A stretch of 64,000 nt of DNA. It comes from CAXBBB01 sp963793245 (GTDB lineage: Bacteria; Bacteroidota; Rhodothermia; Rhodothermales; BA12). Position 1 is the first letter of the stretch; the number at the start of each line of letters is the position of its first letter. The translations under genes were made by a program, and so were the position numbers. The notes below the pieces were generated by a model. The model was given only the letters and a program-made list of their open reading frames with translations, searched no databases and was not told the origin of the DNA. Location of the stretch: assembly GCA_963793245.1 (NCBI GenBank), contig CAWBZG010000001.1:117736-181735 (forward strand), in the 5' to 3' direction. Below, piece by piece: positions 44,546-53,997 of the stretch.

Positions 44546-47278
44546 ATGGCTTTACCCACGCTTCCCCCGGACTCTCAGCTCTTGAGCGAAGTGCTGCGTA
44601 CGGCTAGTGTTGGCGCATGGGCAGTCAACGTGACGCAGGGCGTCGTCGAGTGGGCGACCGATGTCGACGCGTATTCGGGCTACTCGGAATCAGCGGGGTC
44701 GATGGAGGAGATTCTGGCGCGCATCTCACCCCGACGACCGCAGCGGGATGATCGAGAGCATCTCTCAGCCGTTCGACGAGGGCGAGATGTACGAGTATCG
44801 CTACCGCATCGTCAATCCGAACGGCAGCATCGGCCACATCCTCTCGCGCGGCAAAGTGTCGATTCGTCCCGATGGCGACGTGGTAATTACGGGCGTCTCG
44901 CAGGACATCACCGCGCTCACCGAAACAGGGCAGGCGCTGGCGCGCAGCGAAGCACGAGCGCACTTCATGATGGAGGCGTCGACCGACCTCGTAGGCCGAC
45001 ACGATGCAGACGGTCGATTCGCTTCTGTATCGACCCAGGCCGAGGCGATCTTGGGCCGCGCGCCCTCCGAACTGATCTATCAACCGCTCGACTCGTGGAT
45101 CCACACAGACGACCTCGCCATGGTACGCGAGGCGCTGGCGGGCGCTCCGTTCAAGGGCGGTGCGACCGTAACGACCGTCGCGCGCTGCTTGCCTAAGGCG
45201 ACGGACACCGGCTCTTCCGACTGCTGGATCGAAACGCGCTGGCGCAGACTGCCCAGCCTCGACGGTGCGTGGGTGTCCACGACGCGCGACGTGACCGACC
45301 AACGGCGCGCCACCGCCACCGCCGAGCGCAACCAGCAGCGCCTGCGACGTCTCACGTTGATTACGTCCCAGGCAGAAGCCGAAACGGACGAGCTGGTCGA
45401 CCAAACGCTGACGCTCATCGCCGACACGCTATCCGCCCGCGCAGCGATTCTGGCGACCGAAGCAGACGGCCTGTTCTTCGTCGACGCGTCGCACGGTCCG
45501 GGTGCGCCGCTCCCGGGCCACGTGTTGTCCGAAGCCGCCGCATGGCCGCGCCCGAAGCAGACGACCAAGGTGTGGTACACGCCCGATGCCAGCGCGCAGC
45601 AGCACCCCGCTGCCGAGTTCGGCGCGTCTGCAACCATCGACCTCGCGCTGCGCGTCGACGGAGCGTACCGAGGCTGCGTGAGCATCTGGCTCGACGCACC
45701 CGTCGACCTGTCCGAGTCGGACCAGCACTTCCTCTACCTCGCCGCCGTCTGGCTAGGCGGATTGCTCGAACGCAGCGACGCCCAAGAGCGCCTGCGCACG
45801 TCGAGCAACCTTCTGCAGAGCCTGCTCGACACGTCGCTCGACGGCATCATGGTCTTCGAATCCATCCGCGACGCCGAGGGCACCATCGTCGATTTCGAGT
45901 GGTTGATCGCGAACCAGCAAAACGAAATCCTGCTCGATCTGTCTCCCGAGGATTTGGTAGGCAAGCGGATGCTGGAGACGCTGCCGGGCAACCGCGAGGC
46001 TGGGCTTTTCGACGCCTACATCCAGGTCGTCGAGACCGGTAAGCCGTTTCAGACCGTGCTGCGCTACGCCCACGACGAACTCGACTTCTGGGTACAGAAT
46101 GCGCGGCGGTACAGCTAGGCGACGGCTTCTTCGTCACCTTCCGCGACGTGAGCGAGGAGCAGCGCGCCGCCGAACGCGTCCGAGTGAGCGAAGAACGCTA
46201 CCGCCTGATCGCGGAGAACTCGAGCGACTTCATCGCGCTGCACGATGCGGACGGGCGCTATCGCTACGTCAGCCCCTCGTCTGAGAACGTGGTGGGATGG
46301 GCGCCGAAAGAACTGGAAGGCGTCAGCCCGTTCGAACTCGTCCATCCGGATGAGTTGCACGCCGTCCGAGAGCGGTTGAGCGAGGTCATCAGTGGCGAGG
46401 CCGAAGGTTCTACGGTCTTTCGCTTCCGCCACCGCGACGGACATTACGTCTCCCTCGAAACCATCACCAATGCGCGTGAGGAAGCGGATGGCACGCTGGT
46501 TCTCCAGACGGCTTCGCGCGACGTGACGGACCGCATTGAAGCCGAGCGCGAGCGTGCCCGTCTCTACAAAACGTTGAGCGACCGCAACAAAGAGTTGCAA
46601 GACTTCGCCTACGTCGCCAGCCACGACTTGCAGGAGCCGCTGCGCAAGATCCAGGCGTTCTCGGACCTGCTCGTACGAGAGGAAGCGGGCAACCTGTCGG
46701 AGGATGGACGCCACTTCCTCGACCGCGTCAGCACATCGGCTGGGCGGATGTCGGACCTGATCAACGACCTGCTCGCCTACTCGCGCATCGCGACGCAGGC
46801 CCATCCCTTCCGGCAGGTCGACCTGTCCCAGGTACTCAGCGAAGTGCTCGTCGACCTCGACTACACACTCGAACAGACGGGAGCCGCCGTCACACACGAC
46901 ACGCTGCCGACACTCGAAGCCGAGCCGATGCAGATGCGGCAACTCCTCCACAACCTGATCGGCAACGCGGCCAAGTTTCGGCGCTCGGACGTACCGCTCC
47001 GCCTGCACATAGGGTGCGAGCGATCCGACGAAACGGTCACGTTGTCCGTCCGAGACAACGGGATCGGTTTTGACACGAAGTATCTCGACCGTATTTTCAG
47101 TCCGTTCCAGCGTCTGCACGGGAGAGACACGTATCCTGGAACCGGTATGGGCCTCGCCATTTGTCGACGCATCGCGCAACGTCATGGCGGCGACATCGAC
47201 GCCCAATCGACGCCCGGCGAAGGCACCACGTTTTACGTTACACTCTCTCTCACGCCCTCCACCAGCGAACCGGAATGA
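44546..47278 (+). CDS. Multi-PAS/GAF sensor histidine kinase, two frameshifts
   Basis: About 910 residues once extra bases near 44724-44727 and 46101-46106 are removed (joins RIHPDDRSGM and WVQNAAVQLGDGFFVTF). In order: a PAS domain (TASVGAWAVNVTQGVVEWAT), a second PAS (FMMEASTDLVGRHDADGRFA), a GAF-like domain (about 290-430), PAS (LLDTSLDGIMVFESIRDAEG), PAS (YRLIAENSSDFIALHDADGR), HisKA with YVASHDLQEPLRKIQAFSDL (His near 692) and HATPase with GTGMGLAICRRIAQRHGG. No membrane helix is seen, so it is a soluble sensor. The stop overlaps the next response regulator (ATGA). A TATCTTC box lies at 44495-44501. Confidence 0.85.
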
Positions 47279-47718
47279 AAAAGGACCCTGTCGTGATCCT
47301 ACTCGCGGACGACGACCCCGATGATCGGGAGCTGACTCAGCGCGCGCTCCAACGCAGCCGCGTCCGCAACACCGTCAGGTGCGTTGAGGACGGCGAAGAG
47401 CTACTCGAATACTTGCGCAAAGAAGGGCGATACGCCGACGTTGACGCACCGCGTCCCGGCCTCATCCTGCTCGACCTCAACATGCCGCGTATGGACGGTC
47501 GCGAGGCGCTCGAACAGATCAAAAAGGACCCCAAGCTGCGCAAGGTGCCTGTCGTCGTGCTGACCACGTCGGACGCCGAGCAGGACATCGTGCGTTCCTA
47601 CGATCTCGGCGTTAACGCATTCGTAACCAAACCCGTCACCTTTGAAGGCCTGGCCGACGTTATCCGCGTCATGTCGGACTTCTGGTTTGAAATCGTCCGA
47701 CTGCCACAGAACGCATAA
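47275..47718 (+). CDS. Single-domain response regulator (Rcp1-like)
   Basis: 147 residues, receiver only: acidic pair in ILLADDDPDDRELTQRAL, phospho-acceptor Asp in LILLDLNMPRMDG, Thr/Ser in VVVLTTSDAEQD and Lys in AFVTKPVTFEG. The LNMPRMDGREALEQIK pattern resembles phytochrome partner Rcp1. It starts on the stop codon of the kinase gene, so it is very probably its direct phosphorylation target. Confidence 0.92.
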   Translation: MKKDPVVILLADDDPDDRELTQRALQRSRVRNTVRCVEDGEELLEYLRKEGRYADVDAPRPGLILLDLNMPRMDGREALEQIKKDPKLRKVPVVVLTTSDAEQDIVRSYDLGVNAFVTKPVTFEGLADVIRVMSDFWFEIVRLPQNA

Positions 47719-47728
47719 AGACGTACGG

Positions 47729-49617
47729 ATGAGCAGTACCTCGAATACCCGCATCCTCATCATCGAGGACGACGAGGACGACTTCTTCATCACCAAAACC
47801 CTGCTCCGCCGCGCGCGCAGCATGACCGCCGACGTGACGTGGAAACGCACGTTCGAGGACGGAATCGAGGCGATGATCGAAGAGCCGTTCGACGTGATTC
47901 TGGTCGACTACCGTTTGGGCGCGCACACCGGATTGGACGTGCTCGACCGCGCGCACGATGCAGGCGTGACCGTGCCCATCATCCTGCTGACGGGACAAGG
48001 CGACCTGGAAGTCGACATCCGGGCGATGGAGCGCGGCGCCGCCGACTATCTCGTCAAAGGCTCCATCGACGAGTTGCTGCTCGAACGGTCGATCCGCTAC
48101 GCACGTGAGCGGGCCGACCAAGCCGCCCGAATTCGCGAACAAGCCGGGCTGCTCGACAAGGCCAAAGATGCCATCTGCGTCTACGCCATCGACCGCACAC
48201 CAACCTACGCCAATACGAGCGCCGATCAACTGCGCGACGTTCGGGCGAGCGGCACGGTCCTGTTCGCATTCGTAGACGAAGACGAGCAAAAAGCGTGGGC
48301 CACCACAATAGCCGAAGGAGAGTGGTCGGGCGAGATCGATATCGACACAGGCAACGGCGTCCGTCGCATCGTCGACAGCCGGTGGACGCTCGTACGCGAC
48401 GCCCAGGGCGAGCCGCAGTCGATCCTGACGATTTCGAGCGATATCAGCGAGCGCAAGCAACTCGAATCGCAGTTTTTACGCTCGCAGCGTATGGAGAGCA
48501 TCGGGCGGCTTGTCGGCGGGATCGCGCATGACCTGGGCAACCTGCTCGTGCCCATCGTGCTGGGCGTACGCGTGCTCGAAAAGGCCGTCCAAGATCAACC
48601 GCGCGCCATCCGTACGCTCGAAATGATCAAGAAGAGTGCCGAGCGCGGGTCCGACATGGTGCGTCAGGTGCTCGCATTCGCACGCGGCGTCGAGGGCGAA
48701 CGCGTTGTCCTCCAGCCCAGCGACGTGATCCGCGAGACCGGCAAGATCCTCGACGAGACGTTTCCCGGCCACCATCGAGGTCACGACCAACGTAGAAGAC
48801 GACCTGTGGCGCGTCGTCGGCGATGCGACGCAGCTTCAGCAGGTGCTCATGAACCTGAGCGTCAACGCCCGCGACGCCATGCCCAACGGCGGCAAACTGT
48901 TCATCGACGCGCACAATACGCAGATCGACCCGCACTACGCACAGACCAACCTGGATGCCAAACCCGGTCCCTACGTTCGCATCACCGTCACGGACACCGG
49001 CGACGGCATTCCACCCGACGTGATCGACAAGGTGTTCGAGCCGTTTTTCACCACCAAAGAACTCAACAAAGGCACCGGCCTCGGCCTGTCGACCGTCTAT
49101 AGCATCGTGCGCAGCCACGGCGGTTTCGTCGTCGCGTACAGCGAGATGGGCGAGGGCACGGCGTTCACGCTCTACCTGCCTGCTGAGCTAGAGCGGGAAG
49201 AAGCCGAGGTGCCTACCTCAGCGCCCGAGATCGTGCGAGGAAACGGCGAGTGCATTCTCGTCGTCGACGACGAACCCTACATCCGCGACGCGACGGTCGA
49301 CCTGCTCGAAGACTCGGGCTACACCGTCATGCACGGCATCCGATGGAAAAGAGGCGCTCGAACAGTTGAATCACAACGATCCGCTGCTCATCCTCACCGA
49401 TGTCATGATGCCGGTCATGGACGGCCTGGAGTTGATCCGCATTGTCCGCGAATCCGGGTCCAACCTTCCGATCATCGCAGCGAGCGGCATGATGGGCGAG
49501 AAGCAGCGCGAAGTCGACGAGGCCGGAGCCGACGCCTTTCTCGCCAAGCCGTACAGCGCTGTCCGCCTGACCGAGAAGATCGCCGAGTTGATCGCGCGAA
49601 GCGCAGACGCGGAGTAG
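47729..49617 (+). CDS. Receiver-PAS-histidine kinase-receiver protein, two frameshifts
   Basis: About 630 residues after correcting extra bases near 48764-48768 (join ETFPATIEVTTNVEDDLW) and 49338-49343 (join to DGKEALEQLNHNDPLLIL). Order: receiver (ILIIEDDEDDFFITKTLLRR, Asp in VILVDYRLGA), a PAS-like spacer, HisKA-type box with GGIAHDLGNLLVPIVLG, HATPase (DTGDGIPPDVIDKVFEPFFT, GTGLGLSTVYSIVRSHGG), and a C-terminal receiver (VVDDEPYIRD, Asp in LTDVMMPVMDG, Lys in FLAKPYSAV). It starts 10 bases after the single-domain regulator; the three genes form one phosphorelay operon. Confidence 0.85.
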
Positions 49618-49695
49618 AAGAGAGCCGACTGGTCCGAGGGGGGCATAGCGAAATCCACACAGGCCGATAGGTGAACCCGAAAGCCAGGCCCGGCG

Positions 49696-49718
49696 TAATT
49701 TTCAGTCTCGACTGAAAA
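49696..49718 (+). promoter_or_regulatory. crtI promoter with overlapping palindromic operator
   Basis: A TAATTTT -10-like box (49696-49702) overlaps the perfect palindrome TTTTCAGTCTCGACTGAAAA (49699-49718; 9-base arms, 2-base spacer), 14 bases before the ATG. The position would block or control RNA polymerase; the regulator is unknown. Confidence 0.55.
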
Positions 49719-49732
49719 CTGATATCGCCGCC

Positions 49733-51316
49733 ATGCCTGCCTGGATCGACTCGCTCGTTCACCGCAAAGACGCTCGCCTGCTCGACCCGTCTCAACCGCG
49801 CATCCCCATCACCGATGCGTCGCCCCACGCCGTCGTCATCGGCGCCGGGTTCGGCGGCCTGGCGAGCGCGATCCGGCTGCTCGCCAGAGGCTTCCGCGTC
49901 ACCGTCGTCGACCGGCTGGATCAGGCCGGAGGACGCGCACGCGTCTTCCACGAGAACGGCTACACGTTCGACGCCGGACCCACCGTCGTGACGGCGCCGT
50001 TTCTGCTCGACGAACTCTGGCAACTCGCTGGAAAGGACCGCGCGGATGATGTCGAGTTGCGCGAGGTAACGCCGTTCTACCGCATCCGCTACGACGACGG
50101 CACCTACTTCGACTACACCGGCGACAGCGCCCAGATGCACGAGCAGATCCGGCAGTTCGCTCCGGACGATGTGGCGGGCTACGACCGCTTCTTCGAGAAG
50201 ACCAAGGATATCTTCAAGGTCGGCTTCGAGGAGTTGGCGCACGTGCCGTTCACCAACGTGTCGGACATGGCCAAGATCGTCCCGGCGATGGCGTGGCTCG
50301 AAAGCCACCGGACGGTCTACGGCTTCGTCAGCAAGTTCGTCAAGCACGAGAAAATCCGTCAGGTGCTCTCGTTCCACCCGCTCCTCGTCGGCGGCAACCC
50401 GTTCAACGTAACGAGCATCTACACCATGATCGCGTTCCTGGAGCGCAAGTGGGGCGTCTGGTATGCGATGGGCGGAACGGGTGCGTTGATTAACGGACTC
50501 GTCGATCTCATCGAAGGCATGGGCGGCACGATGAGACTAAATGCCGATGTCGATCAAATCCTACTCGACGGCAAACGCGCCGCCGGGATCCGGCTCGAAA
50601 GCGGCGAGGAGATCGACGCCGATTTGGTCGTCAGCAATGCCGACATCGCGTGGACGTATCGCCACTTGGTGCCGTCGAGCGTGCGCAAGGTGTGGACCGA
50701 CAAGAAGATCGAGAAGACCAAGTTCTCGATGAGCCTGTTCGTCTGGTACTTCGGCACGAACAAGACGTACGACGACGTCAAGCACCACACGATTCTGCTC
50801 GGCCCGCGCTACAAAGAACTGCTCGACGACATCTTCGGCCACCGCTTGGCCGAAGATTTCAGCCTCTACCTCCACCGCCCAACCGCGACTGACCCCAGCA
50901 TGGCCCCCGACGGCTGCGACGCGTTCTACGTCCTCAGCCCCGTCCCGCACCTCGATAGCGGCGACCCGTGGGACGACGAGCAGACCGAGCGCTACCGCCA
51001 GGCCGTCAGCAAATATCTCAGCGAGTCGATTCTGCCCGGCCTCGAAGATCACCTCGACGCCAGCCTGACGCTGACACCCAAAGGCTTCTTGACCGACTAC
51101 AAGGCGTACAAAGGCGCCGCGTTCTCCATCGAACCCGTGCTGACGCAGAGTGCCTACTTCCGCCCGCACAACATCAGCGAAGACGTGGAGCACCTGTACT
51201 TCGCCGGAGCGGGCACCCATCCCGGAGCCGGAATGCCCGGCGTGATCTCGTCGGCTAGGGTGCTCGACACCGTCGTCCCCGACGCGGCCACGTTCGAGAC
51301 GCGCGTCGGCGTTTGA
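49733..51316 (+). CDS. crtI: Phytoene desaturase / carotenoid dehydrogenase CrtI
   Basis: 527 residues. CrtI uses FAD to desaturate phytoene towards lycopene. The N-terminal FAD motif VVIGAGFGGLASAIRLLARG is followed by DQAGGRARVFHENGYTFDAG then PTVVTAPFLLDEL. The C-terminal bacterial-type desaturase signature HLYFAGAGTHPGAGMPGVIS is present. A 30-residue N-terminal extension precedes the FAD fold. No crtB or other carotenoid gene follows directly; a tRNA gene is next. The palindrome upstream suggests regulation. Confidence 0.95.
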   Translation: MPAWIDSLVHRKDARLLDPSQPRIPITDASPHAVVIGAGFGGLASAIRLLARGFRVTVVDRLDQAGGRARVFHENGYTFDAGPTVVTAPFLLDELWQLAGKDRADDVELREVTPFYRIRYDDGTYFDYTGDSAQMHEQIRQFAPDDVAGYDRFFEKTKDIFKVGFEELAHVPFTNVSDMAKIVPAMAWLESHRTVYGFVSKFVKHEKIRQVLSFHPLLVGGNPFNVTSIYTMIAFLERKWGVWYAMGGTGALINGLVDLIEGMGGTMRLNADVDQILLDGKRAAGIRLESGEEIDADLVVSNADIAWTYRHLVPSSVRKVWTDKKIEKTKFSMSLFVWYFGTNKTYDDVKHHTILLGPRYKELLDDIFGHRLAEDFSLYLHRPTATDPSMAPDGCDAFYVLSPVPHLDSGDPWDDEQTERYRQAVSKYLSESILPGLEDHLDASLTLTPKGFLTDYKAYKGAAFSIEPVLTQSAYFRPHNISEDVEHLYFAGAGTHPGAGMPGVISSARVLDTVVPDAATFETRVGV

Positions 51317-51385
51317 TGCGCGCGGCTGTGTAAAACCGTTGAAGCGGGACCCGTCCGTCGGATTGCGCTTCTAACCCGATGCTAT

Positions 51386-51457
51386 GCCGCGTTCGTCTAA
51401 CGGTTAGGACGCCAGGTTTTCATCCTGGTAATAGGGGTTCGATTCCCCTACGCGGTA
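51386..51457 (+). tRNA. tRNA-Glu (UUC anticodon)
   Basis: 72 nt. The acceptor stem GCCGCGT pairs with ACGCGGT (one G-T at the end). The anticodon stem CCAGG/CCTGG surrounds loop TTTTCAT with anticodon TTC at 51419-51421. The T-arm is GGGG-TTCGATT-CCCC. CCA is not encoded. Confidence 0.95.
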
Positions 51458-51464
51458 CGCCTCG

Positions 51465-51498
51465 GCGCCGTCTCGATCTGATCGGGGCGGCGCTTTTT
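51465..51498 (+). terminator. Rho-independent terminator after tRNA-Glu
   Basis: Arms GCGCCGTCTCGA and TCGGGGCGGCGC (two G-T pairs) followed by TTTTT. Confidence 0.8.
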
Positions 51499-51552
51499 GC
51501 GTCTGGGCACCCGCCGTGCGCTCGCTCGTAGACAGACGAAACCCTACTCGCC

Positions 51553-51783
51553 ATGGCCGAACTGCTGACCGAAACGCCCCTCACCCTCCGCCGTATCGAT
51601 GGCCTGCTCGTCGCCGTCATCCCGGACGAGTTGGCTCAATCGCTGTCGCTTGCGGAAGGAGATCAGATTTCGATGAGTAAGCCTATGGCTGCGGCAACCA
51701 ATGGACAGGCCGATGACCTAATGACACTCGTCGAAGACTACATGGATCGCCATAGCGAAATGTTTGAGGCATTGGCGAAGTGA
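51553..51783 (+). CDS. AbrB/MazE-like antitoxin
   Basis: 76 residues. The N-terminal part (TPLTLRRIDGLLVAVIPDEL then AQSLSLAEGDQISM) has the swapped-hairpin AbrB pattern of a DNA-binding antitoxin. The C-terminal helix (DDLMTLVEDYMDRHSEMFEA) would wrap the toxin. It overlaps the Doc gene by 4 bases (GTGA), the usual antitoxin-first layout of type II systems, and probably represses its own promoter. Confidence 0.78.
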   Translation: MAELLTETPLTLRRIDGLLVAVIPDELAQSLSLAEGDQISMSKPMAAATNGQADDLMTLVEDYMDRHSEMFEALAK

Positions 51784-52169
51784 CTGAACCTACTTGGCTC
51801 ACTTTCGACGAGGTCGTCCTCATCCACGACCGGGTAATCGCGCGCTTTGGCGGGTCACCGGGATTGCGTGACGAAAACCTGCTTCGTAGCGCTCTCGCCC
51901 GACCACGCAATCTGTGGAGTTATGGCGGTGAACAATCGACTTCTCGACTGGCCGCATCGCTAGGCTACGGGTTGGCGAAGAACCACGCGTTCATTGATGG
52001 CAACAAGCGCGCGGCGGCGGCAGGAGTCGCCGCGTTCGTTCTGCATAACGGATTCGATCTTCCGCTCGAACGCGAAGAGGGTATCGATGCTTACCAAAAC
52101 CTCGCTGCCGGAACGATTTCCGAGTTGGACTTCGCAGCGTTCGTCGAGAAGCACCTGACGCGGCGCTAG
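51780..52169 (+). CDS. doc: Death-on-curing (Doc) family Fic-fold toxin
   Basis: 129 residues, GTG start. The Fic core is KNHAFIDGNKRAAAAGVAAF (HxFxDGNKRxA), as in Doc, which phosphorylates and inactivates EF-Tu. The N-terminal WLTFDEVVLIHDRVIARFGG and GLRDENLLRSALARPRNLWS are family-typical. All catalytic positions are retained, so it should be active. It is co-translated with the AbrB-like antitoxin and converges on a membrane protein gene 3 bases away. Confidence 0.92.
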   Translation: MTEPTWLTFDEVVLIHDRVIARFGGSPGLRDENLLRSALARPRNLWSYGGEQSTSRLAASLGYGLAKNHAFIDGNKRAAAAGVAAFVLHNGFDLPLEREEGIDAYQNLAAGTISELDFAAFVEKHLTRR

Positions 52170-52172
52170 CAC

Positions 52173-52967
52173 TCACACCCTCCGGCGCGTACGGTCGTCG
52201 ATGCGGGATCCGTCTGTGGACAAATCGTCCAGCGGTTCGGCGTCCAGAAGCGGCGTTGATTTCTCTGGCTTCCGATCGCGTTCGCGGCGTTCCTCTGAAT
52301 CGGATGAGATCAGGGCCAAGCGTTCGAGCATGTCGGCGTTCTTGCGCTCCAGCTTGCGCGTCGCCGAAGTGAACAGCGCGCGCGAGCCGAAGAACGTGAC
52401 GACGGTGAGGAGAGTTAGCAGGACGGGGACGAGCAGCGGAGGTCCGTCCGCTGGCTTGGCGAGGAAGATGATGCTCAGAAGACCCGCGAAGAACGCCAGC
52501 ATCCCCGGCAGCATGTACCAGAAGCCGCTCTGGTTGACACGCGATACGTCGACATGTGTGCGGTCGCCTCGGGGCGTGAGGGTGACGTGCGAAAACTCTT
52601 GCCCGTTGACGGTATAGCGCCAATCGTAGCCGCGTCCCAACGCTTCGGCCTGCCCACGCTGCCCCATCGACCGGCGAATCTCGGCGACCATGATCGCCCA
52701 CTCGTCTTCGTCGACGTTGTGGTTGAGCGTCATCTCGCTAGCGACGCGGTACGTGCCGCCCCAGAACCCGCTCGTGTTGTCCTGGGCTGTCGCCGTCGTT
52801 AGCCCGCTGGCTGCTTGGTCGACAAACGTCGCGTCGATCCCGGCTTCGTCGGCGATGCGTCGGATTTCGTCGAGCGTCAGGCCGTTCGACGGGTCGCGCC
52901 GAGCCGCCTGCAATGCAGCCGCTTGCCGCAGCAGATTCTGGATTTCCTTCTCGGAGTAAACGCGCAT
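52173..52967 (-). CDS. Hypothetical membrane protein
   Basis: 264 residues from ATG at 52967 (MRVYSEKEIQNLLRQAAALQ). The cytoplasmic N-terminal half contains a SHOCT-like or BAG-like helix pair (TLDEIRRIADEAGIDATFVD), then a beta-rich segment (FSHVTLTPRGDRTHVDVSRV), two adjacent membrane helices (about 160-178 and 183-205) and a charged tail. No function is recognised. A longer upstream frame was rejected as it runs into the promoter region of the next, divergent gene. Confidence 0.6.
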   Translation of the reverse strand: MRVYSEKEIQNLLRQAAALQAARRDPSNGLTLDEIRRIADEAGIDATFVDQAASGLTTATAQDNTSGFWGGTYRVASEMTLNHNVDEDEWAIMVAEIRRSMGQRGQAEALGRGYDWRYTVNGQEFSHVTLTPRGDRTHVDVSRVNQSGFWYMLPGMLAFFAGLLSIIFLAKPADGPPLLVPVLLTLLTVVTFFGSRALFTSATRKLERKNADMLERLALISSDSEERRERDRKPEKSTPLLDAEPLDDLSTDGSRIDDRTRRRV

Positions 52968-53174
52968 GAATCGGAGCAGATGATGGCCTAAAGTACGTGA
53001 CGTGTTGAATGGTATGCAGGTTGCACTTTGACGTGCGCACATCGGAAGCCCACGCGCTTCGCCTCTTCGCATCGAGACTATGTCCTTGTTTACTTTCATC
53101 CTATCGACAAAGCGCTCTTCCCAGCGCGTCCGTCCGTTTGCACACCGCCGTCCACACTCCGCTACACCACCGCC

Positions 53175-53915
53175 ATGCGCTCTCCGCTACTGCTGCTCCT
53201 CGCTCTGCTCGTGCTCCCAGCCTGCACGCCCAACCCCGTCTACCGCCTCTCCGCGAGCGACACCGATGTGAGTTATTGGGACGCGGGCCGCGCGTACCTG
53301 TTCGCCGAATCCGATAGCGTTGCCGTCGAGGTGTCGTACGAGATGACGACGCGCGAAGGGCACGTGTTCGACGTCGGATTCTCCAACCGGGGCGATGGAT
53401 CCATTGTAATCGACCCCGCCCAGATCGCGGCGCAGATGCTGAACCAGGCCGCCGCGTCGATGGGCGGCGAAGTGGCAGCGTTCGACCCGGAAACCGTGAT
53501 GCTGAATCTGGACCTGGAGTCCAGCCGCCGCGACGCGTCGAACCGCACGTCGCGACTGGTCGAAGGCATCAGCGCAGGCATCTCGCTGGCGGCGGCAACG
53601 GTCGAGGTGACGACAGCCGACGAGCCGGGCGAAGCTTCGGGCGCCGTTGCCCGCTACGCCATCGACGAGACGGCACGCGTGGGTCGCGTCATCCTGGAAG
53701 AGCGCGATCACGAACTGGATCAAGAGGCCATCGCCCACGACCGCAACTGGTGGGCCGACGCCGCGCTGCGCCGCTCGACGCTGCAACCCGGACAAGCCGT
53801 GCGCGGCTGGATTCTGGTGCCGGTCGACGTGCGGGCAGGATGGTTGGAACTGCTGGTGCCCATCGGCGACGAAACGGCGCGCTTCCGCTTCGAGCAGACG
53901 CAGCACAAGCCGTAG
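53175..53915 (+). CDS. Hypothetical lipoprotein
   Basis: 246 residues: MRSPLLLLLALLVLPACTPN gives a signal peptide with lipobox LPAC, followed by a beta-rich region (SVAVEVSYEMTTREGHVFDV) and a C-terminal part ending in a strand pair (GWLELLVPIGDETARFRFEQ). I recognise no named family. The start at 53175 was chosen from the signal peptide; the frame is open about 150 bases further upstream. Confidence 0.65.
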   Translation: MRSPLLLLLALLVLPACTPNPVYRLSASDTDVSYWDAGRAYLFAESDSVAVEVSYEMTTREGHVFDVGFSNRGDGSIVIDPAQIAAQMLNQAAASMGGEVAAFDPETVMLNLDLESSRRDASNRTSRLVEGISAGISLAAATVEVTTADEPGEASGAVARYAIDETARVGRVILEERDHELDQEAIAHDRNWWADAALRRSTLQPGQAVRGWILVPVDVRAGWLELLVPIGDETARFRFEQTQHKP

Positions 53916-53965
53916 CGACTCGCGATGGGAGCCGTCGCGTTACGCTTACCCGCGGCGGATCCGGC

Positions 53966-53972
53966 TATCTTG
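53966..53972 (+). promoter_or_regulatory. TATCTTG -10-like element
   Basis: GGCTATCTTGG lies 25 bases before the ATG at 53998, another copy of the recurring box. Confidence 0.4.
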
Positions 53973-53997
53973 GCGACTCTCTACCCGACCGCCCGCG

